A stretch of DNA of 64,000 nt, from NCBI RefSeq assembly GCF_014191505.1, contig NZ_JACHWS010000005.1:124001-188000 (forward strand). Direction: 5' to 3'. The position numbers and the translations under genes are program-made. Origin of the DNA: Hoyosella altamirensis. GTDB lineage: Bacteria; Actinomycetota; Actinomycetes; Mycobacteriales; Mycobacteriaceae. Position 1 is the first letter of the stretch. Every line of letters starts with the position of its first letter. Below the pieces are notes generated by a model that was not told the origin of the DNA, did no database searches, and worked only from the letters and a program-made list of their open reading frames with translations. Below, in pieces: positions 29,750 through 41,229 of this stretch.

Positions 29750-32194
29750 TTAGGTTGCTGACGTGACGCGGTAGACGTCGTATACGCCCTCGACATTCCG
29801 GACCACGTTCAAAACATGGCCCAGGTGCTTCGGGTCACCCATTTCGAACGTAAACCGGCTGATCGCGACGCGGTCGCCAGACGTTGTCACCGACGCCGAC
29901 AAGATGTTCACCTTCTCGTCAGCGAGAGCTTTGGTGACATCAGAAAGCAGGCGGTGACGGTCGAGCGCTTCAATCTGGATTGCCACCAGGAACATCGAAT
30001 GTGGTGAAGGCGCCCAGCGGACGTCGATCAGCCGCTCGGACTCAGTGCGCAATGACGACGCGTTCGTGCAGTCGGTCCGATGCACACTGACACCGCCGCC
30101 GCGGGTAACAAACCCCATGATGTCGTCGCCGGGAACAGGAGTGCAGCACTTCGCCAGCTTGACAAGGATGCCCGTCGCTCCAGGCACCTCAACGCCAACA
30201 TCGCCGGCTGTCCTCCGATGCCGCTTCGGCGTTGACGACGGAGTTGCTCGCTCAGCAAGTTCCTCCTCCGCGTCGTCGACGCCACCGAATTGCGCGACCA
30301 GACGCTGCACGACGTGCTGCGCGGAAACATGATGTTCGCCGACCGCCGCATACAGCGCGTCGACATCCTGATACCGCAGCTCCCGCGCCGTCGCGGCCAT
30401 CAGATCGCCGCTCAGAATCCGCTGCAACGGAAGGCCGCTGCGACGCACTTCTTTCGCGATGGCATCTTTGCCCGCTTCGAGTGCCTCTTCGCGACGTTCC
30501 TTCGCGAACCACTGCCGAATTTTCGTCTTCGCGCGTGGTGAGACGACGAACGTCTGCCAGTCGCGACTCGGACCGGCATTCTCAGCTTTCGAGGTGAAGA
30601 TCTCGACTACCTCGCCGTTGTCGAGATTGCGCTCGAGCGGCACAAGCCGTCCGTTCACACGCGCACCGATACACCGATGCCCGACCTCCGTATGCACCGC
30701 GTACGCGAAATCCACAGGCGTAGACCCGACAGGCAAGGTGACGACATCGCCCTTCGGGGTGAACACGAAGATCTCCTTGAGCGCGAGATCGTAGCGCAGC
30801 GATTCCAGGAACTCCCCCGGGTCCGCTGCTTCCCGCTGCCAGTCGAGGAGCTGCCGCATCCAGGCGATGTCGTCTACCTCGGTGGCATCGTTCGAATGCT
30901 TCCCTTTAGTCTCCTTATACCGCCAGTGCGCAGCGATTCCGTACTCCGCCGTGCGGTGCATCTCGTGCGTCCGGATCTGCACCTCGAGCGGCTTACCCTC
31001 GGGGCCGACGACCGTGGTGTGCAGCGACTGATACACCCCATATCTCGGCTGGGCGATGTAATCCTTGAATCGCTGAGCCATCGGCTGCCAGAGCGAATGG
31101 ACAACGCCGACGGCCGCATAGCATCCGCGTACCTCATCGCAGAGCACCCGAATTCCGACGAGATCGTGAATCTCGTCGAAGTCCTTACCTTTGACGATCA
31201 TTTTCTGATAGATCGACCAGTAGTGCTTGGGACGGCCTTCGACAACCGCGTTGAGTTTGGCCGCAGATAATGCGTCGTCGATCTGCTTGCGTACCTTCTC
31301 CAGGTAAATATCGCGGGACGGTGCGCGATCAGCAACCAGCCGGACGATCTCCTCATAACGCTTCGGATGCAAGATCGCGAACGCGAGGTCCTCGAGTTCC
31401 CACTTCACGGTGGCCATACCAAGCCGGTGTGCCAGCGGAGCGATCACTTCGAGGGTCTCCCGAGCCTTTCGCGCCTGCTTCTCCGGCGGCAGGAATCGCA
31501 TTGTTCGCATGTTGTGCAACCGGTCAGCGACCTTGATGACGAGCACACGAGGATCACGCGCCATCGCGATGATCATTTTCCGAATCGTTTCTGCCTCTGC
31601 CGCAGAACCGAGCACGACTTTGTCAAGCTTGGTGACGCCGTCAACGAGGTGCGCGACTTCCTCACCGAAGTCCTCACGCAATTGTTCGAGGCTGTAACCC
31701 GTATCTTCGACGGTGTCGTGCAGGAGCGCCGCTATGAGAGTCGTGGTGTCCATGCCGAGTTCGGCAAGAATGGACGCCACGGCGAGCGGATGCGTGATGT
31801 ACGGATCGCCAGACTTACGGACCTGCTCGGAATGTTTCGACTCAGCGACGTCGTAGGCGCGCTGCAATGTGGCCAGCGGGGCTTTCGGGTAAAACTCACG
31901 GTGAATCGCGACCAGCGGCTCGAGTACTGGCTTCACTCCCACGCTTCGGCCTGCGGTCATGCGCCGCGCTAGGCGTGCCCGGACGCGTCGTGACGCCGAC
32001 GTAGGGGCACTTACTACAGGTGGTGCCGGGCTGGGGGGCGGAACCGGAGACGGACCGCTCCCTCCGCTTACGCTGGCGTCCCGCTCCGGTCGTGATTCGC
32101 TCACAGATGCGCTGGAGCCCGAGCTAATGTCGGCTCGCGTCGATCCGGAATCCTGACCCACACGATCACCTCCCGCGCGTTCGTCAGCCGTCAC
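29750..32194 (-). CDS. rel: Bifunctional (p)ppGpp synthetase/hydrolase
   Basis: Controls the stringent response by making and degrading (p)ppGpp. The 814-residue protein starts with about 75 disordered Ser and Pro-rich residues. The HD hydrolase domain follows, with HD at 159-160 and ED at 163-164, so hydrolysis should be intact. Next come the synthetase domain ([35 protein letters not shown]), the TGS domain ([13 protein letters not shown]), the zinc-finger region ([16 protein letters not shown]) and a C-terminal ACT domain. It is close to M. tuberculosis Rel, including its place downstream of apt. The start is a GTG. Confidence 0.96.
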   Translation of the reverse strand: MTADERAGGDRVGQDSGSTRADISSGSSASVSESRPERDASVSGGSGPSPVPPPSPAPPVVSAPTSASRRVRARLARRMTAGRSVGVKPVLEPLVAIHREFYPKAPLATLQRAYDVAESKHSEQVRKSGDPYITHPLAVASILAELGMDTTTLIAALLHDTVEDTGYSLEQLREDFGEEVAHLVDGVTKLDKVVLGSAAEAETIRKMIIAMARDPRVLVIKVADRLHNMRTMRFLPPEKQARKARETLEVIAPLAHRLGMATVKWELEDLAFAILHPKRYEEIVRLVADRAPSRDIYLEKVRKQIDDALSAAKLNAVVEGRPKHYWSIYQKMIVKGKDFDEIHDLVGIRVLCDEVRGCYAAVGVVHSLWQPMAQRFKDYIAQPRYGVYQSLHTTVVGPEGKPLEVQIRTHEMHRTAEYGIAAHWRYKETKGKHSNDATEVDDIAWMRQLLDWQREAADPGEFLESLRYDLALKEIFVFTPKGDVVTLPVGSTPVDFAYAVHTEVGHRCIGARVNGRLVPLERNLDNGEVVEIFTSKAENAGPSRDWQTFVVSPRAKTKIRQWFAKERREEALEAGKDAIAKEVRRSGLPLQRILSGDLMAATARELRYQDVDALYAAVGEHHVSAQHVVQRLVAQFGGVDDAEEELAERATPSSTPKRHRRTAGDVGVEVPGATGILVKLAKCCTPVPGDDIMGFVTRGGGVSVHRTDCTNASSLRTESERLIDVRWAPSPHSMFLVAIQIEALDRHRLLSDVTKALADEKVNILSASVTTSGDRVAISRFTFEMGDPKHLGHVLNVVRNVEGVYDVYRVTSAT

Positions 32195-32250
32195 TCGTAG
32201 GCGCCTGGCTTACGCATCGATGTCTTATCACTCTCATGCAACTCTAAACC

Positions 32251-32808
32251 TCACTGGAGCGACAGTGCTGTCAGTGGTACCCCTCCGAGAAGATCGCGGC
32301 CCCGGAGCTGCGCAATTTCGACCACCACCGCAGCTGCAACGACCTCGGCACCGGCGCTTCTCAGTAGATCCACGGCAGCGCACAGCGTCCCACCCGTCGC
32401 GAGAACGTCGTCGATCACGAGCACGCGGCGCCCCTCGAACGCTATGCCGGTGGCGGGGATCTCGAGAGCAGCGTTGCCGTATTCGAGGGTGTACTCACGA
32501 CTGTGCACGGGAGGCGGTAACTTCCCTGCCTTGCGGACCGCCAGCACACCAGTGCCGAGCATCAGGGCAACACCGGAGCCGAGCAGGAAGCCGCGGGAGT
32601 CGATACCGGCGACGAGATCGACCTCGCCGGTCGCTGGAGCGCCCACCGCCTCCGCCAGTCCCTTCACGATGGCACGCAAACCCGCTGGATCCGCAAAAAC
32701 CGGGGTGAGGTCGGCGAATGTCACGCCCGGCTGAGGAAAGTCCGGCACTGTGCGTGTGAGATGGGCGACGTAGTCCGCCGCCGACTCATCAGCAATCATC
32801 GGTCGCAC
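32251..32808 (-). CDS. apt: Adenine phosphoribosyltransferase
   Basis: Salvages adenine to AMP with PRPP. The 185-residue enzyme has the type I phosphoribosyltransferase loop [13 protein letters not shown] (129-141), the IDSRGF segment (69-74), RKAGKLPPP and the adenine-contacting EYTLEYG. The GTG start at 32808 has an in-frame ATG three codons later. It lies 15 bases after the binding-protein gene and 56 bases before rel, all on one strand, the Rv2585c-apt-rel order. Confidence 0.94.
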   Translation of the reverse strand: MRPMIADESAADYVAHLTRTVPDFPQPGVTFADLTPVFADPAGLRAIVKGLAEAVGAPATGEVDLVAGIDSRGFLLGSGVALMLGTGVLAVRKAGKLPPPVHSREYTLEYGNAALEIPATGIAFEGRRVLVIDDVLATGGTLCAAVDLLRSAGAEVVAAAVVVEIAQLRGRDLLGGVPLTALSLQ

Positions 32809-32823
32809 CGTGGCTTCATGGGT

Positions 32824-34560
32824 TCACTCCCGCACCCACTTGTCCATGTTCCATCCCGCACCTGCCTTGGACCCGTTCGGAACAACACCGACAACTGCAT
32901 CGTCGTGGGCGGTCACGCGCGGCTGCACGGCCAGCGGTACGGAGGGAAGTTCGCCCCACATGATTCGTTCGGCCTCTGCAAGCCTCTCGTAGCGGGCATC
33001 CTGCTGCCCTGTAACTGCGAGTTCGGCGATAACCCCGTCCAGCGCCTCGAAGCTGAACGCACCGATATTGAGCGGGCTTCGCGAATGCAGGGTAACCAGC
33101 TGGGCGCCTGCAGACCGCAGTCCACCGGGACCCTGAATTCCACCGCTGCCGCCAACCACAATGTCGACCTCGCCTGCCCGTATTGCCTCGCTGGGATTGA
33201 ACGCAGGAGAACTCACGTTTTGCACGATGATGCCCGCTTCGCTGCACGTGCGTGCGAGAAACGAAACGATCTCCTCGCGGCGCCGGTCAGGCCCCGTATA
33301 CCCGACCCGGATACGCGCCCCGTCAAGTTCCGGGAACGCGCGCGCCGCCTCGATATCGGGCTGCAGATAGGCCTGCTGGGCGGGGCCCGCGATGAAGTCG
33401 TACCCTGCCGCGCCAACCGGAACTACACGCGAACTCGCGACTGGTCCGTACCGCTCGCTGAGATCAGCGTGATCCTCATACAGCGGCGCCACGATGTCGT
33501 CAGCGATGCGCTGACGCGGGATACACGCCGTGAACGCGCGTCGCGCATCGACATTGCCGAAGATGCCCCTGGTGTTGAAGATCAACTGCTCGTTATTCAG
33601 CGATGGCACCAATTGTTCGGTGAAACCGCCGAGGTCTAGCCCCGCGACGGATCCCGCTCCGACATCAACCACATGAGCATCATCCCGAGCGACCGCGTCA
33701 CGAATCTCCCTGCCGGTCCACACCGCAATTCTCGGTGTCCTTGGCGGGTCGCCCCACCACTGCGGATTGCGCTCCAGAATCAGACCATTCTCTTCGGAGA
33801 ACGACTCGATCATGTACGGCCCTGACGAGGGATACAGGGAGAGATCCAGCTCCCCGGGCTCGAGTGTCCACCCGTTGTTCCAGAACTCCGCGAGCCGCCC
33901 GAGTGCGTCAAGATCTTCAGAGGCCACTGCCCCAACAATGTCCGGTACGTCGGCCGCACGGCCTGCCACATGGGCAGGCATCACGGTGGTCGCGGAAAAC
34001 AGCTCCCGCCAATCTGTGAAGGGGCGCCCCTCACGCAGTTCCACGCGTGCCTGTTTCGTCCCCGGCTCGCACCCGACGTTCTCGATGTCGGCGAAGCCCC
34101 AGTCGCTGGCTGCGTCAAAAAGGGGACGCGTCTCTTCTGATTCAGGATCGTCCACGGTGAAACGGCCACTTCCCGCAGCCCATGCCAGCACGAGGTCGTC
34201 ACACGTGATGGGCTCGCCGTCAGAGAAGACCGCTTCGTCGCGAATCGTCACCTGGAATGTGAATGCTTCGCCCGGTATCTGCTCGATAGTCCCGAAGTCG
34301 CGGTCTTCGAGCGGCGCACCGTCCGGACCGGGATAACTCAATCCAGTGAGAACACGACCAAATATGGCTGGGCCCGCAGACAGAGCGCCAGTGACCGTAT
34401 TCGCGTTGTATGTCGTGATGGGCGCGTCAACGGCGTAGCCGAGCGTGACTTCACGCAGCGGATCCGAGGTTGCACAACTCGCCAGGCTGCCCGTGGTCGC
34501 CGCCACAGCAAGGCTAGCGATCCCCACTTTCGTCCACCGCATTCTGGACCGTCCGCTCAT
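32824..34560 (-). CDS. Solute-binding lipoprotein, ABC transporter family 5 (oligopeptide-type)
   Basis: A 578-residue exported protein. The ATG at 34560 gives a basic start, a hydrophobic stretch and a lipobox LASC with Cys29; the open frame continues upstream but without homology. The mature part has the SBP_bac_5 layout (TITCDDLVLAWAAGSG, SGPYMIESFSEENGLILERNPQWWG, DARRAFTACIPRQRIAD). No permease or ATPase gene is adjacent, so it may work with a distant transporter or be a secDF-linked surface lipoprotein. It corresponds to Rv2585c and lies 28 bases after secF. Confidence 0.87.
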   Translation of the reverse strand: MSGRSRMRWTKVGIASLAVAATTGSLASCATSDPLREVTLGYAVDAPITTYNANTVTGALSAGPAIFGRVLTGLSYPGPDGAPLEDRDFGTIEQIPGEAFTFQVTIRDEAVFSDGEPITCDDLVLAWAAGSGRFTVDDPESEETRPLFDAASDWGFADIENVGCEPGTKQARVELREGRPFTDWRELFSATTVMPAHVAGRAADVPDIVGAVASEDLDALGRLAEFWNNGWTLEPGELDLSLYPSSGPYMIESFSEENGLILERNPQWWGDPPRTPRIAVWTGREIRDAVARDDAHVVDVGAGSVAGLDLGGFTEQLVPSLNNEQLIFNTRGIFGNVDARRAFTACIPRQRIADDIVAPLYEDHADLSERYGPVASSRVVPVGAAGYDFIAGPAQQAYLQPDIEAARAFPELDGARIRVGYTGPDRRREEIVSFLARTCSEAGIIVQNVSSPAFNPSEAIRAGEVDIVVGGSGGIQGPGGLRSAGAQLVTLHSRSPLNIGAFSFEALDGVIAELAVTGQQDARYERLAEAERIMWGELPSVPLAVQPRVTAHDDAVVGVVPNGSKAGAGWNMDKWVRE

Positions 34561-34588
34561 TCCCGGCCATCCTTCCAGGACAGATCTG

Positions 34589-35851
34589 TCACCGCTTCCG
34601 CTTGCCTGTGGGCCGGGCTCCTGGGCTGGGGGCACGGCCGCGGCGCCCACCTGGAGTGATGCCCTCTGCCGGTGGTGACGCTTCTTCACCACTGACAGTT
34701 CCGCTCGCGCTTTCCGAAGCCCCGGACGGAACCGGATTTCCGGTGACCGCAGGGCCAGTGCCCACAGTCGCTGCAGCGAGAGCACCAGTACGTTCAGCAC
34801 GCTTCTCCATCACCCGGCTGGTGTGCTCTTTGATTTCTTCCGTTCGCTGTTTCATCCAAACCAGTAGCGGAGTTGCGAAGAAGATCGAGGAGTAGGTTCC
34901 GACGAGGACACCGACGAGCTGCACGAGCGCCAGATCCTTCAGTGTGCCCACACCGAGCATCCAGACCGCCACGATCATCAACGATGCGATGGGCAAGACG
35001 CTGACAAGAGATGTGTTGAAGGAACGCATCAGGGTCTGGTTCACGCCGAGATTGGCCTGCTCAGCGTAGGTTCGCCGCGTTGTCTGGGTAACGCCGCGCG
35101 TGTTTTCCTGAACCTTGTCGAACACAACGACCGTGTCGTACAGCGAATAACCCAAGATTGTCAGCAAACCGATGATGGTTGCCGGGCTGACCTCGAAACC
35201 GACAATCGCGTAAACCCCGGCCGTTACAGTCAGGTCAAAGGTCACGGCGGCCATCGCCGCAAGCGACATGTACCACTCGAATCGCAGCGCGATATACCCA
35301 CATACGATCACGAAGAAGACGATTAGCGCAATGATCGCCTGCTCAGTGACCTGGTCGCCCCATGTTTCGCTGACTCCCGCGACGCTGATCGCGTTGATGT
35401 TCGGTGTTCCAGTTTCGTCTAACGGCTGGAACGCCTCAAACAACGCCCGCTGTACGGCCTGGATCTGCGGCTCCTCAAGAGCTTCGGACCGGATCTGGAT
35501 CGACGCGGTGGCACCTGTTCCTACGACCTGAGAGGTCGTAGGAGAAATTCCCAGCGTGTCAGTGAAGACCTCTTCCGCTTCTTGCACACTTACCTGACCA
35601 GCAGGGAAGTCAACCCGCGTTCCACCGGCGAAATCAATGCCGAAGGTGAAGCCACGGATGAGGATCCCCGCGATCGATATGGCCACGATTGCGCCAGCAA
35701 TCAGGAAAAAAAGGTTCTTGCGCCCGACAATGTTGAACGCACCTGTACCGGTGTAGAGGCCGTAGAAGAAGCCGTGGCGTGGAAGCTCATCGGGCCGGGG
35801 CGCCCCGGGCGGTACCGGGGCCGATGACGTGGCCGCATCGGGACTGGTCAT
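34589..35851 (-). CDS. secF: Protein translocase subunit SecF
   Basis: An accessory membrane subunit that uses proton flux to help finish export through SecYEG. The 420-residue protein has membrane segment 1 ([20 protein letters not shown]), the [14 protein letters not shown] signature, a periplasmic loop, five further helices with [17 protein letters not shown], and a long cytoplasmic Pro, Gly and Arg-rich tail of about 90 residues. Its ATG overlaps the secD stop (ATGA), so the two are translationally coupled. Confidence 0.95.
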   Translation of the reverse strand: MTSPDAATSSAPVPPGAPRPDELPRHGFFYGLYTGTGAFNIVGRKNLFFLIAGAIVAISIAGILIRGFTFGIDFAGGTRVDFPAGQVSVQEAEEVFTDTLGISPTTSQVVGTGATASIQIRSEALEEPQIQAVQRALFEAFQPLDETGTPNINAISVAGVSETWGDQVTEQAIIALIVFFVIVCGYIALRFEWYMSLAAMAAVTFDLTVTAGVYAIVGFEVSPATIIGLLTILGYSLYDTVVVFDKVQENTRGVTQTTRRTYAEQANLGVNQTLMRSFNTSLVSVLPIASLMIVAVWMLGVGTLKDLALVQLVGVLVGTYSSIFFATPLLVWMKQRTEEIKEHTSRVMEKRAERTGALAAATVGTGPAVTGNPVPSGASESASGTVSGEEASPPAEGITPGGRRGRAPSPGARPTGKRKR

Positions 35852-37440
35852 TGCTGCGCCTCCTTCGACGCACTCGGTGCCTCCGCAAGCGCCGCACGCT
35901 CACGTGCGACTTGAGTGATTGCACCAAGCCCATTGAAACGGGGGTTGGAAAGGAGCTTCGACTTGGTCGCCAGGGCCAGAATCGGATACGTGACCATGAA
36001 CACCACTACCAGGTCAAGAATGGTGACAAGGCCTAGCGCGAACGCGAAACCCTTCACCTGTCCCACAGCGAGGGCGTACAGAATCGCCGCAGCGATGAAA
36101 GACACAGCATTACCGGTCAGAATTGTGCGGCGGGCCCGCTGCCAGCCCCGCTCCACCGCGGAACGGAAACTTCGGCCCTCCCGCATCTCGTCCTTTATCC
36201 GTTCGAAAAAGACGATGAACGAGTCGGCCGTCATACCGATACCGATGATGAAGCCAGCGATCGCAGCGAGATCCAGCGTGAAGTTCACGTATCTGCCTAG
36301 CAGCACCAGAACGCCGTAGACAATCATGCCGGCAAGCGCCAGTGAAAGCGCTGCGACGACGCCGAGCAGGCGATAGTAGAGGAGCGAGTACAGCAGCACA
36401 GCGACCATCGCGATTGCCCCCGCGATAAGCCCTGCCTCCAGGGAGGCAAGGCCGAGAGTTGCCGAGACCGTCACCGCCTGTGATGAGTCGAACGACAGCG
36501 GGAGCGCACCGTAGCGAAGCTGGTTCGCGAGGTCGCGAACTTCCTGCTGCGTGAAGTTCCCGGAAATCGAGGTTGCACTGCCTGCGGGGGTTGGTTCCCG
36601 AATGACGGGCGCGCTCACCACCGCAGTGTCAAGCACAAATGCAGCCTGCTGCCCAACGTTTTCTCGCGTGAATGTCGCCCAGTCGCGGCCAGCATCGCCG
36701 CCGAACCGGAACGAGACCTCCCAGCGCGCCTGCTGCTGGTTGTAACCATCAGTCACGCTGCCGCTGTCGATGTCTTCACCCTCGATGAGGACCGGACCGA
36801 GCAGGTAAACCATCGTCCCGTCGTTGCTGCACGTCACGAGCGGACGGTCCGGAAGATCGTTGCCGGCCAGAATGTCCGTCGGGGCGCACTCGTGCGTGGT
36901 GAGAGCCTCCTGCTGCACCTCGGGATCGTCGCTCTGCCTCAGATCACGAGCTTCGCTTATCTGCGCGGCGAGTTCGTCCGGATCGAGAACCTCCGAAACA
37001 GGCTCACTATCGTCGTCCGCAGCGCCTTCTTCCTCGTCGCCTTCACCTGGCGCATCTGGGGCAGGCTGCGATCCAATGACCGGGCGCACGAACATTCGCG
37101 CGGTCTCACCGAGAGTTCGCGCCTGAGCGCCGTCCTGCCCGGGAACGGTGATAACGAGGTTGTCGCCATCGACAATTACCTCGGAGCCCGCGACACCGAG
37201 CCCATCGATTCGGGTCGAAATGATCTGCTGGGCCTGTCGGAGCGCGTCCTCGCTTGGCCTCGACCCGTCCGGGGTGATCGCAGTGAGCACGACACGCGTA
37301 CCGCCCTGGAGATCAACGCCTAGGCGCGGGGTCGCTCCACGGTCACCGGTGAAGAGGATCAGGGTGTAACACAGTACAAAAAGAACTCCGAAGGCGCTCA
37401 GCACCCGGAGAGGGTATTTCCGTCTACTCGACGATGCCAC
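35848..37440 (-). CDS. secD: Protein translocase subunit SecD
   Basis: The partner of SecF, 530 residues. It has an N-terminal membrane helix, the [15 protein letters not shown] motif, a large extracytoplasmic domain with an acidic insert ([18 protein letters not shown]), and a C-terminal set of helices including [23 protein letters not shown]. The GTG start has AAGGAG eight bases upstream. A hairpin precedes it in the spacer after yajC. The order yajC-secD-secF is the usual actinobacterial export operon. Confidence 0.95.
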   Translation of the reverse strand: MASSSRRKYPLRVLSAFGVLFVLCYTLILFTGDRGATPRLGVDLQGGTRVVLTAITPDGSRPSEDALRQAQQIISTRIDGLGVAGSEVIVDGDNLVITVPGQDGAQARTLGETARMFVRPVIGSQPAPDAPGEGDEEEGAADDDSEPVSEVLDPDELAAQISEARDLRQSDDPEVQQEALTTHECAPTDILAGNDLPDRPLVTCSNDGTMVYLLGPVLIEGEDIDSGSVTDGYNQQQARWEVSFRFGGDAGRDWATFTRENVGQQAAFVLDTAVVSAPVIREPTPAGSATSISGNFTQQEVRDLANQLRYGALPLSFDSSQAVTVSATLGLASLEAGLIAGAIAMVAVLLYSLLYYRLLGVVAALSLALAGMIVYGVLVLLGRYVNFTLDLAAIAGFIIGIGMTADSFIVFFERIKDEMREGRSFRSAVERGWQRARRTILTGNAVSFIAAAILYALAVGQVKGFAFALGLVTILDLVVVFMVTYPILALATKSKLLSNPRFNGLGAITQVARERAALAEAPSASKEAQQ

Positions 37441-37458
37441 GAACGATTCTCCTTGAAA

Positions 37459-37480
37459 GTGACCGGCTCATGCCGGTCAC
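37459..37480 (-). promoter_or_regulatory. Hairpin between yajC and secD
   Basis: A perfect 8-bp stem (GTGACCGG / CCGGTCAC) with a 6-base loop lies in the 50-base yajC-secD spacer, immediately before the secD ribosome-binding site. It lacks a strong T-run, so it is more likely a processing or attenuation structure that adjusts secDF relative to yajC than a full terminator. Confidence 0.45.
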
Positions 37481-37490
37481 GGGTGCCGGG

Positions 37491-37883
37491 TTACTGCCTG
37501 CCGGGTTCGGGTCCTCGCTGATTGAAACCCTCGGGCGCATTACCCTCGGGTGAACCCAGACCCGTGTCAGGGCCGGCGGAGGAATCATCAGTTCCGGTCT
37601 GCTCGGAGGTGTCACCCAGTTCGTCCGTGTCCTCCGACACGATGTCGCGTACCACCACCCGCAGCCAAGTCGTCACTACGCCTGGAGCGATTTCTAGGTC
37701 GACTGTGGTGTCCGCTATTGCCACGACATCGCCGTACATGCCGGACGTGGTCATGACACGGTCACCGATCGTGAGCGCGTCCTGCAGGGACCTCTGGCGG
37801 TCGACTTCCTTCTTCTGCCGCCGCACCGAGAGAAACAGTGGAACGAGTAGCAGGAGCACGAGAAGCGGCAGGAGCAGTTCCAT
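37491..37883 (-). CDS. yajC: Preprotein translocase subunit YajC
   Basis: A small membrane partner of SecDF. The 130-residue protein has one N-terminal hydrophobic helix (LLLPLLVLLLLVPLFLSV), then the conserved RRQKKEVDRQRSLQDALTIG and GDRVMTTSGMYGDV motifs, and an acidic tail of about 50 residues not needed by the core fold. It lies downstream of ruvB by about 100 bases and just upstream of secD. Confidence 0.93.
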   Translation of the reverse strand: MELLLPLLVLLLLVPLFLSVRRQKKEVDRQRSLQDALTIGDRVMTTSGMYGDVVAIADTTVDLEIAPGVVTTWLRVVVRDIVSEDTDELGDTSEQTGTDDSSAGPDTGLGSPEGNAPEGFNQRGPEPGRQ

Positions 37884-37986
37884 CAGTGTGTCAATCCTTG
37901 AGTCGAGGTATGCGTGATCAGGCGCTGCTCGCCCGACCAGTACACCAGTGTGCCATCAACAGTGGCCGATGCCGAGTTATCACGGC

Positions 37987-39075
37987 TCACAGGTCATCAG
38001 AGTCGAAAAGCGAAATTGTCTCTTCCTTCTGACGCACCGCGATCCCCGCGATCGCGGTGTCGGCAGGAGGCACAAGTCCCAGATGCTCCCACGCCGTCAC
38101 CGTCGCGACACGGCCACGGGGTGTGCGCGCGAGCATACCCGCTCGCACTAGGTATGGTTCACACACCTCTTCGACCGTCGCTGGCTCTTCACCAACCGCT
38201 ACGGCAAGGGTGGCTGCACCAACCGGTCCGCCGTTGAAGCTTCGCACCAGCGCCTGCAGTACCGCTCTGTCGAGTCGGTCAAGGCCAAGGTCATCGACGT
38301 CGTACACCGCGAGCGCGGCACGCGCTACATCAAGCGAAACAATGCCGTCAGCGCGCACCTCTGCATAATCGCGGACCCGCCGCAGGAGCCGGTTAGCGAT
38401 TCGTGGTGTGCCACGTGACCTGCGGGCGATCTCTGCGCCCGCATCGTCTTGGAGGCTGACGCCCAGAATTCGTGCCGAGCGCATGAGGATGCTCTGCAAC
38501 TCCCACGGTTCGTAGAAATCCATGTGCCCGGTGAATCCGAAGCGATCGCGCAGCGGCCCCGTCAGTGCGCCGGACCTCGTTGTCGCGCCGACAAGCGTGA
38601 ACGGTGCGATTTCCAGCGGGATCGACGTAGCGCCTGGCCCCTTCCCGACAACAACATCGACTCTGAAGTCTTCCATCGCCAGGTAGAGCATTTCTTCGGC
38701 CGGCCTGGAGATTCGGTGAATTTCGTCAATGAACAGAACATCGCCTTCGACGAGGTTGCTGAGCATCGCAGCGAGATCGCCGGGGCGCTCGAGCGCCGGT
38801 CCTGAGGTCAGCCGCAGCGAGGTCCCGAGTTCAGCGGCGATGATCATCGCGAGGCTGGTTTTTCCCAAGCCCGGCGGGCCAGACAGCAAGATATGGTCGG
38901 GGGCGGACCCGCGCTGCTTCGCGCCCGACAGGACAAGATCTAGCTGTTCCCGAACCTTTGGCTGGCCGGTAAAGTCGCGGAGACTCTTAGGGCGCAGACT
39001 GCCTTCAACATCATTGTCGCCCTCGACGAGACTCGACGACATCGGGATATCTGGGTCATCTGCTGCCGCGGTCAT
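37987..39075 (-). CDS. ruvB: Holliday junction branch migration ATPase RuvB
   Basis: The motor of the RuvABC resolvasome, 362 residues. It has [11 protein letters not shown], Walker [10 protein letters not shown] at 66-74, Walker [11 protein letters not shown], sensor 1 [20 protein letters not shown], and a C-terminal winged helix ([18 protein letters not shown]). The start overlaps the ruvA stop by four bases (ATGA). The three ruv genes are consecutive and coupled, so subunits are made together. Confidence 0.96.
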   Translation of the reverse strand: MTAAADDPDIPMSSSLVEGDNDVEGSLRPKSLRDFTGQPKVREQLDLVLSGAKQRGSAPDHILLSGPPGLGKTSLAMIIAAELGTSLRLTSGPALERPGDLAAMLSNLVEGDVLFIDEIHRISRPAEEMLYLAMEDFRVDVVVGKGPGATSIPLEIAPFTLVGATTRSGALTGPLRDRFGFTGHMDFYEPWELQSILMRSARILGVSLQDDAGAEIARRSRGTPRIANRLLRRVRDYAEVRADGIVSLDVARAALAVYDVDDLGLDRLDRAVLQALVRSFNGGPVGAATLAVAVGEEPATVEEVCEPYLVRAGMLARTPRGRVATVTAWEHLGLVPPADTAIAGIAVRQKEETISLFDSDDL

Positions 39076-39677
39076 TTCTTCTTCCCCAGGGAAGCGAGAG
39101 CGGTCCGCAGCAGGGCTGAGTTAGACGCATCGGGCTGCAACTGCGCCGCCTCTGCCGTCGCCTCTTCGGCCTGCGCTGCGCTGAATCCCAGCCCGACAAG
39201 CGCTTCAGCCACCTGGTCTCGCACAACGCTACTGTCTCGCGGGCCCACGACCGGCGTATCCGAAGCACCCGTGTGCATGGGCCCAACTTTATCGCGGAGA
39301 TCGACGACTAGCCGCTCAGCCACCCGCTTGCCAACCCCAGGGACCCGGGTCAGTGCCCGGACATCGCCCTCCGCCAGAGCTGCGCGCAGTGACTGTGGTT
39401 CGAGCACCGCAAGCACAGCCATGGCCAGCCGCGGTCCCACCCCGGTTACTGTCTGCAGCAAAGTGAACAACTCACGGGATTCTTCGTCAGGAAACCCGTA
39501 AAGCGTCATCGAGTCTTCGCGAACCACCATCGTGGTTAGCAGGCGGGCTTCCGAACCTCTTGACAGCGTTGACAGCGTCCCCGGAGTCGCGTTGATGCGG
39601 TACCCCACGCCAGCAGCTTCGAGGACAGCGTGATCGAGACCGATAGAAAGCACCGGTCCCCGGATCGAGGCAATCAT
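39072..39677 (-). CDS. ruvA: Holliday junction branch migration protein RuvA
   Basis: Binds the four-way junction and loads RuvB. The 201-residue protein has the N-terminal OB fold ([20 protein letters not shown]), the helix-hairpin-helix domain with [20 protein letters not shown] and [19 protein letters not shown], a linker, and the C-terminal RuvB-contacting domain ([16 protein letters not shown]). Both ends overlap neighbours by ATGA. Confidence 0.96.
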   Translation of the reverse strand: MIASIRGPVLSIGLDHAVLEAAGVGYRINATPGTLSTLSRGSEARLLTTMVVREDSMTLYGFPDEESRELFTLLQTVTGVGPRLAMAVLAVLEPQSLRAALAEGDVRALTRVPGVGKRVAERLVVDLRDKVGPMHTGASDTPVVGPRDSSVVRDQVAEALVGLGFSAAQAEEATAEAAQLQPDASNSALLRTALASLGKKK

Positions 39678-40288
39678 TTCGTTCCCCTGGCTTTGCTATG
39701 GCTGACTTTCTTCTGGCTGACTTTCTTCTGGGCGCGCCGCTCTGCAGCCAGGCGGGCCTGGTATTTCTTGCGTGCGGCAGCCGCCAGTGCCTCAGCTTGT
39801 GCCATTCGGTCGAGCATAGGCGCGCGCCAGCAGTGACAGATTGCCAGCGCAAGTGCATCAGCCGCATCGGCGGGCCGTGGCGGTGTGGGCAATTCGAGGA
39901 TCCTGGTCACCATCGCGATGACCTGTTCCTTCCCGGCGGACCCGTTTCCGGTTACTGCCGACTTCACCTGACTCGGTGTGTGAAACGCAACCGGGATGCC
40001 GCGTCGCGCTGCCGCCAGGGCGACAACTCCCCCGGCCTGCGCTGTCCCCATGACAGAACTGACGTTGTGCTGGGAAAAGACACGCTCGATCGCCACAACA
40101 GCGGGCCGGTACAGATCCATCCATTCCTCTGCCGCGGTGGCAATCCGCAACAGGCGCGCGGACAGTTCAAGGTCAGGCGGGGTTCGCACGACATCAACTG
40201 CGATCGGCGTAACCTGCCGGCCACTGCCGGAGTCAACGATGCCTAGGCCGCACCGGGTCAGGCCCGGGTCAACCCCCATGACGCGCAT
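39674..40288 (-). CDS. ruvC: Crossover junction endodeoxyribonuclease RuvC
   Basis: Cuts Holliday junctions symmetrically. The 204-residue product starts at the ATG at 40288, which has GGAGG five bases upstream; the frame is open further upstream but without homology. The acidic catalytic residues are Asp7 in MGVDPGL, a Glu in [10 protein letters not shown], and the Asp pair in [11 protein letters not shown]. The C-terminal 30 residues are lysine-rich ([15 protein letters not shown]) and beyond the usual fold, possibly aiding DNA binding. Confidence 0.96.
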   Translation of the reverse strand: MRVMGVDPGLTRCGLGIVDSGSGRQVTPIAVDVVRTPPDLELSARLLRIATAAEEWMDLYRPAVVAIERVFSQHNVSSVMGTAQAGGVVALAAARRGIPVAFHTPSQVKSAVTGNGSAGKEQVIAMVTRILELPTPPRPADAADALALAICHCWRAPMLDRMAQAEALAAAARKKYQARLAAERRAQKKVSQKKVSHSKARGTK

Positions 40289-40391
40289 CCCACCTCCACG
40301 ACTTCCCCAGCCACTAGCGAACATTCGTTCGATAGCGTATCGGAGACCAGCCTTGAAAACGCGACGCAACGCCTAGGGTGACATCGGGTCG

Positions 40392-41144
40392 TTACTCTTC
40401 GAGTTGCTCAAGCACCTCGTCTGATACATCCACGTTCGAGTACACGTTCTGCACGTCGTCGCAGTCTTCAAGAGCGTCGATCAGCTTGAAGACCTTCCTG
40501 GCGCCGTCGACGTCGACGGCCACGCTCACGGAGGGCTGGAAACTGAGCTCTGCCGAATCGTATTCAATTGCGTCTTGCTGAAGCGCGGAGCGCACCGCAA
40601 CCAGATCCCCTGGTTCTGAAACGACCTCGAAGCTGTCACCGAGGTCGTTGACTTCCTCTGCACCCGCCTCGAGCACCGCCATGAGAACATCGTCTTCGGT
40701 GCGGTCCCCTTTCTCGAGGACGACAACACCTTTGCGTGAGAAAAGGTAGGCCACAGATCCAGGGTCAGCCATGTTGCCACCGTTGCGGCTCATGGCGGTA
40801 CGCACTTCACCGGCAGCGCGATTGCGGTTGTCTGTGAGACATTCGATCAGCACTGCTACGCCGTTCGGACCATAGCCTTCGTACATGATGGTTTGCCAGT
40901 CTGCACCGCCGGCTTCCTCGCCGGAACCGCGTTTACGCGCCCGCTCAATGTTGTCATTGGGCACTGACGCCTTCTTCGCCTTCTGTATCGCGTCGAAGAG
41001 CGTAGGGTTGCCAGCTGGATCACCGCCGCCCGTACGTGCGGCTACCTCGACGTTCTTGACCAGCTTGGCAAACAGCTTGCCACGCTTCGCGTCGATCGCG
41101 GCCTTTTTGTGCTTCGTGGTGGCCCATTTGGAGTGGCCGCTCAT
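40392..41144 (-). CDS. yebC: YebC/PmpR-family protein (translation or transcription factor)
   Basis: A 250-residue protein opening with [23 protein letters not shown], the family signature, then [24 protein letters not shown] and [14 protein letters not shown]. The family has been described both as DNA-binding regulators and as factors that help ribosomes through proline-rich stretches, so the role here is open. The ATG at 41144 was preferred to longer frames because the signature begins there. It lies between pdxT and ruvC, as Rv2603c does. Confidence 0.93.
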   Translation of the reverse strand: MSGHSKWATTKHKKAAIDAKRGKLFAKLVKNVEVAARTGGGDPAGNPTLFDAIQKAKKASVPNDNIERARKRGSGEEAGGADWQTIMYEGYGPNGVAVLIECLTDNRNRAAGEVRTAMSRNGGNMADPGSVAYLFSRKGVVVLEKGDRTEDDVLMAVLEAGAEEVNDLGDSFEVVSEPGDLVAVRSALQQDAIEYDSAELSFQPSVSVAVDVDGARKVFKLIDALEDCDDVQNVYSNVDVSDEVLEQLEE

Positions 41145-41229
41145 CCTGGCGCATCCCTTCCGGCGTTCGTGCTTCTCCCCGAGTTCCTGTGGCACCAGAG
41201 AGTAAGCGGAGTTCTTCAGTCAGCCGATG

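Noticed and set aside
32194-32250. Riboswitch or leader before rel
   Set aside because: The 56-base spacer after apt is too short and shows no conserved structure.
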